From Bacteroidales bacterium (GTDB lineage: Bacteria > Bacteroidota > Bacteroidia > Bacteroidales > ML635J-15): 11,238 nt of DNA. Within the stretch, counting starts at the first letter, position 1. Each line of letters begins with the position of its first letter. Below the pieces are notes generated by a model, which saw only the letters and a program-made list of their open reading frames with translations, had not been told where the DNA came from and searched no databases. Shown here piece by piece: positions 6,768-11,238 of this stretch. Location: assembly GCA_028701945.1 (NCBI GenBank), contig JAQVPT010000090.1:1-11238 (forward strand), read 5' to 3'. A program made the translations under genes and the position numbers.

Positions 6768-8258
6768 TTATTCTTCAGGCTTAACCTCTTCTGCGTCAAA
6801 ATATGGAGGTTCTTCATCTTTTATTTCATCTTGTTTTTTACCTTTTAAATAATCAGGTAATTCCATTCCGGCCATTTTAAATAATTCGTCAAATGGAGGC
6901 ACTGCACCGAGCATTCCCGACAAGAATTTTGCAGTAGTTGGAGCACCGTCTCCTTTTCCGCCACCCATATTATCCCAAACCGTAATTTTATCGATTTTAA
7001 GATTTTTAATTGCCTCAACCTGAGATTTAACAATTTCAGGAAGCTTATCGGCAATCATTAACAGAACAGCATCTCTGGAGCTATTACCCGCAGCTTTAAC
7101 GATTCTATCAAAACCTTCGGCTTGTTTGCTAAGTATTTCATACATCCCTTTACCTTCGGCTTGCATTTTCATAAATATTGCATCTGCTTCACCTTTTGCA
7201 AGTCTTCTTGTTTGCTCAGCAATTGCATCAGCTGCGATTTCGATTTTCTGTTTATCAATTTCGGTAGGCACAACAACGTTAGCATATTGAGTAGCTTTGT
7301 CTCTAAGGGCACGAATTTCTTCAGCAATTTTTTCAGCTTTATAAGCATCTTCGAGCGCTTTAGCACGTTTTACTTTTTCGGCAGTAATTGCAAGTCTTTC
7401 TGCTTCAGCCTCTTGCTCACGTCGAGTTGCATTTGAATTTGCAATTGTAACCTTAGCTATATTTTCACCTTCAACAGCTTTAGAGTTTGCTTCCGAGGTT
7501 TTAACACGTTCATCTTTATTTGCGTTTGCCTCACCAATTTTTGCATAAGCTGTAGCATCAGCAACCTTAACTCTCTGGTCTTTCTCAGCCTCTGCCTGCC
7601 CAATTTCGCCATCTCTATTTTTCTCAGCAACAGATTTTTTCGCATCATTAATTGCCTTAGCAGCAGCTTCTTTACCGAGAGCGATAATGTATCCAGATTC
7701 ATCGTTAAGGTCAGTTACGTTTACGTTGATAAGTTTAAGTCCAATCTTTTTTAGCTCGGCTTCAACGTTTGAAGAAACCGCTTCGAGGAATTTATCACGA
7801 TTTGAGTTTATCTCTTCAATATCCATTGTCGCGACAACCAAACGCAATTGCCCAAAAAGAATATCTTCGGCAAGTTTGCTAATGTCCTGTTGTGAAAGTC
7901 CTAAAAGTCTTTCTGCCGCATTATTCATAATACCAGGTTCAGTACTTATCCCAACAGTAAAGCGAGAAGGCACATCTACTCTAATATTTTGTTTAGACAA
8001 AGCACTTCTAAGATTTATTTCAATTGAAAAAGGTTTCAAGTCAAGAAAGTCATAATCTTGAATAACAGGCCATATAAATGCAGCACCACCATGAATACAT
8101 TTCGCAGACCTTGCTTCGGAGTCCACTTTTCCAACTTTACCATATATTACTAAAATATGATCAGACGGACATCTTTTGTAACGTCTAAAAAAAGTTACAA
8201 GCAGTGCAAAAATAAATATTACTACTACTGCGACAATGATTAAAAAATATTCTCCCAT
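6768..8258 (-). CDS. Flotillin-like SPFH-domain membrane protein
   Basis: The 496-residue protein has one N-terminal membrane segment (about 5-24) followed by R-R-Y-K-R-C-P-S-D-H and an SPFH/band-7 domain (about 28-200). Next comes a long Ala/Glu/Lys-rich coiled coil (about 195-380) with the EA-rich repeats typical of flotillins, then a Gly-rich linker near 431-439 and an acidic tail (474-496). Bacterial flotillins such as YuaG/FloT (about 509 residues) form large membrane assemblies linked to membrane fluidity and domain organisation. The NfeD gene lies 16 bases upstream on the same strand, the same pairing as YuaF-YuaG in Bacillus, which supports the assignment. A strong terminator follows. 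Its exact role in this organism cannot be read from sequence. Confidence 0.93.
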   Translation of the reverse strand: MGEYFLIIVAVVVIFIFALLVTFFRRYKRCPSDHILVIYGKVGKVDSEARSAKCIHGGAAFIWPVIQDYDFLDLKPFSIEINLRSALSKQNIRVDVPSRFTVGISTEPGIMNNAAERLLGLSQQDISKLAEDILFGQLRLVVATMDIEEINSNRDKFLEAVSSNVEAELKKIGLKLINVNVTDLNDESGYIIALGKEAAAKAINDAKKSVAEKNRDGEIGQAEAEKDQRVKVADATAYAKIGEANANKDERVKTSEANSKAVEGENIAKVTIANSNATRREQEAEAERLAITAEKVKRAKALEDAYKAEKIAEEIRALRDKATQYANVVVPTEIDKQKIEIAADAIAEQTRRLAKGEADAIFMKMQAEGKGMYEILSKQAEGFDRIVKAAGNSSRDAVLLMIADKLPEIVKSQVEAIKNLKIDKITVWDNMGGGKGDGAPTTAKFLSGMLGAVPPFDELFKMAGMELPDYLKGKKQDEIKDEEPPYFDAEEVKPEE

Positions 8259-8274
8259 AGTTATATAATTTAAA

Positions 8275-8865
8275 TTATAATAATTCGACCATTAAAATAT
8301 CACCAGCTTCTACAGCAACAATTTTCACCATACTACCAGATTTAATATCCTCTTGACTGTTTGTCATCGCATCAAGCGTTTTTAGTCCCTGAATATTAAC
8401 TTGTATCTTACCAGCACCTGATTTGTTTGCAGGAATTCTTAAATAAACAGTAGCAGTTTTACCAACAGCAGAGTCGAATTTCATGGTTCCTGATTCGACA
8501 AGTTTGCTAATAAAATAGAACAAAGTTGCCATTAGTAACATCATAAGTGTGCCAGCTACAATAGATAAAAACAATGTCATCCCGTTTCCTAACCCAGCAT
8601 CAAGACATGTAATTCCTGTCCATCCAAATATTGTAAAAAAGGCAATGAAATTTTTTAAGGTAATAAACTGAAAACCTATACCAGCATCAGAATCCACATC
8701 AAAATCTGCATCTCCAGTTGTATCCAAGTCTCCATCTCCACCAGCACCAATAAGTGTCATTATTAGCTGAATTACAAAAACTGCACTAAAAGGGAGAGCA
8801 AAAGCCCAGTAAATTTTTTCAAGAACTTCCATGGAAGCCCACCAAGAGTTTATTGATAATAGCAT
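8275..8865 (-). CDS. NfeD-like membrane partner of flotillin
   Basis: The 196-residue protein has three predicted membrane segments (about 20-40, 73-89, 97-119) and a C-terminal soluble domain (about 128-196). That domain contains G-K-T-A-T-V-Y-L-R near 135-143 and G-D-I-L-M-V-E-L-L at the end, the OB-fold pattern of NfeD/YuaF proteins. Between the first two membrane segments is an Asp-rich, Gly-rich loop (44-60, with Asp at 44, 46, 48, 52, 54, 56, 58 and 60), which might bind cations; that is inference. It lacks the N-terminal serine-protease domain of long NfeD proteins, so it is the short type. It is first in the operon with flotillin. Met12 is a possible alternative start. Confidence 0.87.
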   Translation of the reverse strand: MLLSINSWWASMEVLEKIYWAFALPFSAVFVIQLIMTLIGAGGDGDLDTTGDADFDVDSDAGIGFQFITLKNFIAFFTIFGWTGITCLDAGLGNGMTLFLSIVAGTLMMLLMATLFYFISKLVESGTMKFDSAVGKTATVYLRIPANKSGAGKIQVNIQGLKTLDAMTNSQEDIKSGSMVKIVAVEAGDILMVELL

Positions 8866-8900
8866 ATCTGTAAATATTTGGTTTCCTTAATGTAAAAGTA

Positions 8901-8908
8901 CAAATCTA
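8901..8908 (-). promoter_or_regulatory. -7 box for the NfeD-flotillin operon
   Basis: Minus-strand TAGATTTG matches TAnnTTTG and predicts a start near 8897, about 32 bases before the NfeD ATG. A TTTG at 8923-8920 is too close (11 bases) to serve as a normal -33 element. The remaining stretch 8924-9003 shows nothing else I can name. Confidence 0.45.
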
Positions 8909-9013
8909 ATCCACATTATCAAACAATTCGATGTAAAAAAAACAAAATAGATTAGAATCACTCTTCACTCAGATTAAAAAAATGAAAAAGTAGGAGATTT
9001 ACTAAATAAAATC

Positions 9014-9258
9014 ATTGTTGTCCGATAAAAACACAAAAAAATCATGTAAGGCTTGAAATATATCGTCCCTACGGGACTTCTTGTATTTTTAGCTTAGTTA
9101 TATTTTACCAACATTTAACCCCTAACGGGGTTTGTCCTTTTAGGGACATTATTTCGGTAAAAACTAAGTAATCAAGGCTTTAAATATCTCTTTAGGGCCG
9201 ATATATTCTTTCTTTTTGACCTTAATATGTCTTTTTGTATTTTTATCGGACAATAATA
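9014..9258. mobile_element. MITE-like element with 10-bp flanking direct repeats
   Basis: The ends carry 22-base inverted repeats at 9018-9039 (beginning TTGTCCGATAAAAA) and 9232-9253, with one mismatch. The element is bracketed by an exact 10-base direct repeat, AAATAAAATC, at 9004-9013 and 9259-9268, as expected for a target-site duplication. The interior codes for nothing but holds hairpins: GTCCC-TAC-GGGAC (9065-9077), AACCCC-TAAC-GGGGTT (9117-9132) and TGTCC/GGACA (9133-9148). A further inner pairing joins CTTAGTT (9093-9099) with AACTAAG (9162-9168). AAGGCTT(G/T)AAATAT occurs twice (from 9048 and 9174). It is non-autonomous; the helper transposase is not in the window. A 9-12-bp duplication would suit IS4-type transposases, but this is only a suggestion. 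Confidence 0.75.
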
Positions 9259-9270
9259 AAATAAAATCTT

Positions 9271-9278
9271 TAAATTTG
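9271..9278 (+). promoter_or_regulatory. -7 box for the BadF-type kinase gene
   Basis: TAAATTTG matches TAnnTTTG and predicts transcription start near 9285, about 13 bases before the ATG at 9298. It begins two bases after the element's right-hand direct repeat, so the -33 region lies within the element end; no TTTG is found there. Confidence 0.45.
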
Positions 9279-9297
9279 TCAAAAAACTTATAATAGT

Positions 9298-10152
9298 ATG
9301 TATATTTTTGCAGATAGCGGCTCAACAAAAACAAATTGGGTAATAACCGACAGCTCTGGCAATATTTTAGATGAATTTAAAACTATTGGTCTCAACCCAT
9401 ATTTTGTATCAAAACAAAAGATTCTTATGTCTATTGCAGAGGTATATCCAAACACTGTTGATGCTCTAATAATCAAAAAGGTGTTTTTTTATGGTTCGGG
9501 CTGCGGGAATGAAGACAATTTTGACCATCTAAGAGATGCTCTTCAGGATTATTTTTATAATGCTAAGATTGACATTTTCTCAGATATGTTAGGAACAGCA
9601 AGAGCGATATTCAAAAATGATACAGGCATTGCAAGCATTATAGGGACAGGAACAAATTCTTGCTTGTACAACGGCGAATCTATCGCAAAAAGTGCAATTT
9701 CACTCGGATATATACTTGGAGATGAAGGTAGCGGAGCATATATTGGCAAAATATTCGCTAAACTATATCTTGAAAAAAGATTTAGTGCCGAATTAACAAA
9801 AGCTATTCTCGAAGAAACTGGTCAAGACCATAGCTCAATTCTATCGGCAGTATATAGTAATCCTCACCCCAACAAATTCTTGGCAAACTTTTGTCTTTTC
9901 ATTAAAAAACATATTCACGATGCACAGTTACAAGAGATAGTAAATATTTCTTTTGAGAGATTTTTTGAAAAATATGTTTTAATATATAAAGATTTTAACT
10001 CGCATAAACTTGGGTTTTGTGGCAGCATAGCAATTAACTTTAAAGAATTTATTGAACCAATTGCAAAAAAACATAAGATCAATAATCTGATTTTTATAAA
10101 CAAACCGCTTGAAGGCATTATTGAGTATCATAAAACGAATAGTTTTAATTGA
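9298..10152 (+). CDS. BadF/BadG/BcrA-type ATPase, probable N-acetylglucosamine kinase
   Basis: The 284-residue protein is of the ASKHA (actin-like sugar kinase) fold, BadF/NagK-like group. Marks: D-S-G-S-T-K-T-N-W at 6-14 (phosphate 1), D96 in S-D-M-L-G-T-A-R-A (likely catalytic region), G-T-G-T-N-S at 116-121 (phosphate 2), L-G-D-E-G-S-G-A-Y-I-G at 140-150, F-C-G-S-I-A at 240-245 (adenosine motif) and K-P-L-E-G at 269-273. Such short Bacteroidota members are commonly annotated as N-acetylglucosamine kinases that phosphorylate amino sugars recovered from cell wall or glycans; the substrate cannot be fixed from the sequence. It is a cytoplasmic single-gene unit, with a MITE-like element upstream and the heptamer array starting 12 bases after its stop. 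Confidence 0.88.
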   Translation: MYIFADSGSTKTNWVITDSSGNILDEFKTIGLNPYFVSKQKILMSIAEVYPNTVDALIIKKVFFYGSGCGNEDNFDHLRDALQDYFYNAKIDIFSDMLGTARAIFKNDTGIASIIGTGTNSCLYNGESIAKSAISLGYILGDEGSGAYIGKIFAKLYLEKRFSAELTKAILEETGQDHSSILSAVYSNPHPNKFLANFCLFIKKHIHDAQLQEIVNISFERFFEKYVLIYKDFNSHKLGFCGSIAINFKEFIEPIAKKHKINNLIFINKPLEGIIEYHKTNSFN

Positions 10153-10163
10153 TTTGATGAAAT

Positions 10164-10361
10164 AGTTTGCGGTTCGCGGTTCGCGGTTGGCTACGCAGTC
10201 TAGGGCTACGCAGTTTGAAAACGGTTCACGGTTCGCGGTTCGCGGTTGGCTACGCAGTCTAGGGCTACGCAGTTTGAAAACGGTTCACGGTTCGCGGTTC
10301 TCAGTTCGCGGTTGCATACAGCGAAGTTTAACATTAGTCGCACAGTGAAAACAGTTTGCGG
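10164..10361 (+). repeat. Heptamer repeat array, upstream arm (units A-A-B)
   Basis: The array opens with AGTTTGC, GGTTCGC, GGTTCGC (10164-10184). Two tandem 59-base A units follow at 10185-10243 and 10244-10302, differing at one base. Each A unit is GGTTGGC, a 31-base spacer containing CTACGCAGT twice and ending TTTGAAAAC, then three heptamers. After AGTTCGC comes a B unit at 10310-10361: GGTTGCA, a 36-base spacer ending AGTGAAAAC, then AGTTTGC. It is visibly richer in GC than the flanking genes. Spacing keeps heptamer phase on each side of the spacers. Not a CRISPR: the heptamers are too short and the spacers are themselves repeated. Confidence 0.9.
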
Positions 10362-10478
10362 CAAACCGTCAAAGCGTTTTTAAACGACAACAAACGAATA
10401 TTAAACGAAACTAAATGCTTATATACGGCTCATTTTATTAAGAAGTGTTTTATTTGCTGAAACATTAATAAATAAATT
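10362..10478 (+). other. Leader region of the four-helix-bundle gene
   Basis: This AT-rich stretch separates the upstream array from the small gene. It holds an inverted heptamer GCAAACC (complement of GGTTTGC) right at the array end, allowing GTTTG-CGG-CAAAC to pair, and a small CGTTT-TT-AAACG palindrome. A near-match to the -7 box, TTTATTTG at 10449-10456, lies 23 bases before the ATG. No gene is seen. Confidence 0.4.
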
Positions 10479-10865
10479 ATGACTAAGATTACAAGATTTG
10501 AGGATTTAAAAATATGGCAGGCTGCTAGGGGTGTATGCTGTAAAGTATTTATTTTAACCAATAAGACGGATTTTTCGAAAGATTTTTCATTAAAAGATCA
10601 GATTAGAAGATCATCAGGCTCTGTTATGGATAATATTGCTGAAGGTTTTGGTCGAAGTGGAAATAAAGAATTTAAGAATTTCCTTTCTATCTCTAAAGGA
10701 TCGCTTCAAGAAGTAAAATCGCAATTATACCGTGCTATTGATTTTAAATATATCTCAACAGACGAATTTGAAAATTTATACTTGGAGTGTGATACACTGG
10801 CTGCTGGGATAGGAAAATTAATGCAATATATTAAAGAATCAAAGTTTAAAGGAACGAAATTTTGA
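10479..10865 (+). CDS. Four-helix-bundle protein (23S rRNA intervening-sequence type)
   Basis: The 128-residue protein belongs to the S23/IVP four-helix-bundle family, first found encoded in 23S rRNA intervening sequences of spirochaetes and related to the Avd accessory protein of diversity-generating retroelements. Marks: F-E-D-L-K-I-W-Q-A-A-R at 7-17, Q-I-R-R-S-S-G-S-V-M-D-N-I-A-E-G-F-G-R at 41-59, E-F-K-N-F-L-S-I-S-K-G-S-L-Q-E-V at 64-79 and a final helix with L-M-Q-Y-I at 114-118. The length (usual about 115-130) and clean start argue that it is intact. No reverse transcriptase or 23S rRNA is present here, so it is a stand-alone copy. It lies inside a heptamer repeat field, with the same repeat units on both sides in the same orientation. 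Its molecular role is not established; a nucleic-acid-binding role is only inferred. Confidence 0.9.
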   Translation: MTKITRFEDLKIWQAARGVCCKVFILTNKTDFSKDFSLKDQIRRSSGSVMDNIAEGFGRSGNKEFKNFLSISKGSLQEVKSQLYRAIDFKYISTDEFENLYLECDTLAAGIGKLMQYIKESKFKGTKF

Positions 10866-10892
10866 AAATGGTGAAAACGGTTTGGAGTTTTA

Positions 10893-11238
10893 GGTTTGCG
10901 GTTCACGGTTTGCGGTTCGCGGTTTGAAGTTCGCGGTTCTCAGTTTGCGGTTCGCGGTTCACAGTTCTCGGTTGCATAAAGCGAAGTTTAACATTGGTCG
11001 CACAGTGAAAACAGTTTGCGGTTTGCGGTTCGCGGTTTGCGGTTTGCGGTTCGCGGTTCACGGTTCACGGTTTGAGGTTCGCGGTTCGCGGTTGGCTACG
11101 CAGTCTAGGGCTACGCAGTTTGAAAACGGATCACGGTTCACAGTTCTCGGTTGCATACAGCAATGTTTAACATTGTTCGCACAGTGAAAACAGTTTGCGG
11201 TTCGCGGTTCACGGTTCACGGTTCACGGTTTGAGGTTC
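10893..11238 (+). repeat. Heptamer repeat array, downstream arm (units B-A-B), continues past window
   Basis: Eleven heptamers (10893-10969) lead into a B unit (10970-11019). Heptamers then continue to 11089 (11 from 11013 to 11089, the first closing the B unit), followed by an A unit (11090-11148), another B unit (11149-11198) and further heptamers to the right edge. Main types are GGTTCGC, GGTTTGC, GGTTCAC and GGTTTGA, with A-start variants AGTTCGC, AGTTCTC and AGTTTGC. Just before the array, 10866-10892 holds GTGAAAACGGTTTGG, resembling the ends of both spacer types, so the gene's 3' end merges into the repeat design. The third B unit has diverged to contain a perfect CAATGTT-T-AACATTG palindrome (11162-11176). 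A translatable frame across this arm is a product of the repeats. Confidence 0.9.

Noticed and set aside
6845..7702. Minus- and plus-strand open frames inside the flotillin gene
   Set aside because: They are alternate-frame readings of a low-complexity coiled-coil region in a well-supported gene.
10924..11187. 87-residue plus-strand open frame in the downstream array
   Set aside because: Its residues simply translate the heptamer and spacer repeats (recurrent L-R-F-A-V and G-S-R patterns); it has no promoter and no family resemblance.
10164..11238. CRISPR array
   Set aside because: Repeats are 7 bases and tandem, the longer spacers recur themselves, and no cas genes are present.
10164..11238. 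Diversity-generating retroelement suggested by the Avd-like four-helix bundle
   Set aside because: No reverse transcriptase, template/variable repeat pair or C-type-lectin target is visible; the FISUMP gene is 7 kb away and shows no variable-repeat signature.

Overview
The window is low-GC, AT-rich DNA that looks like Bacteroidota, probably Bacteroidales or a relative. Evidence: TAnnTTTG-type -7 promoter boxes sit upstream of most genes; start codons lack clear Shine-Dalgarno sequences; the large secreted protein has a type IX-secretion-like (Por) domain and FISUMP domains; pyrH and frr are adjacent. The species cannot be told from the sequence alone.

Layout. (1) 1-3113, minus strand: the first 1037 residues of a very large secreted multi-domain protein (signal peptide, a Por sorting-type domain near the N-terminus, FISUMP, three Ig/PKD-like repeats, FISUMP, FN3-like repeats). 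It runs off the left edge. Its control region holds a -7 box and a perfect FNR-type palindrome, TTGAT-N4-ATCAA, about 41 bases upstream of the predicted start of transcription. (2) 3208-3370: a 163-bp fold-back element, then a Crp/Fnr-family regulator (3380-3985, minus) whose recognition helix carries the FNR-type E-x-x-S-R residues. (3) 4257-5036, minus: an unrecognised 259-residue protein, divergent from pyrH-frr (5149-6436, plus), which encode UMP kinase and ribosome recycling factor. (4) tRNA-Leu(CAG) on the minus strand, sharing a two-way terminator with frr. (5) A flotillin/NfeD membrane pair (6768-8865, minus, NfeD first), resembling the YuaF-YuaG pair of Bacillus. (6) 9014-9258: a MITE-like element with near-perfect terminal inverted repeats and an exact 10-bp flanking direct repeat, just before a BadF-type sugar kinase gene (9298-10152, plus). 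(7) 10164-11238: a GC-richer field of heptamer repeats (GGTTCGC, GGTTTGC, GGTTCAC) with two kinds of longer spacer units, surrounding a four-helix-bundle (23S rRNA intervening-sequence type) protein gene. The array runs off the right edge.

The core genes (pyrH, frr, tRNA, flotillin/NfeD, kinase) look ordinary. The parts worth a closer look are the regulator/FNR-box pair, the two non-autonomous elements, and the heptamer array with its embedded small gene. I do not see a defence island, phage, CRISPR array or autonomous transposase.
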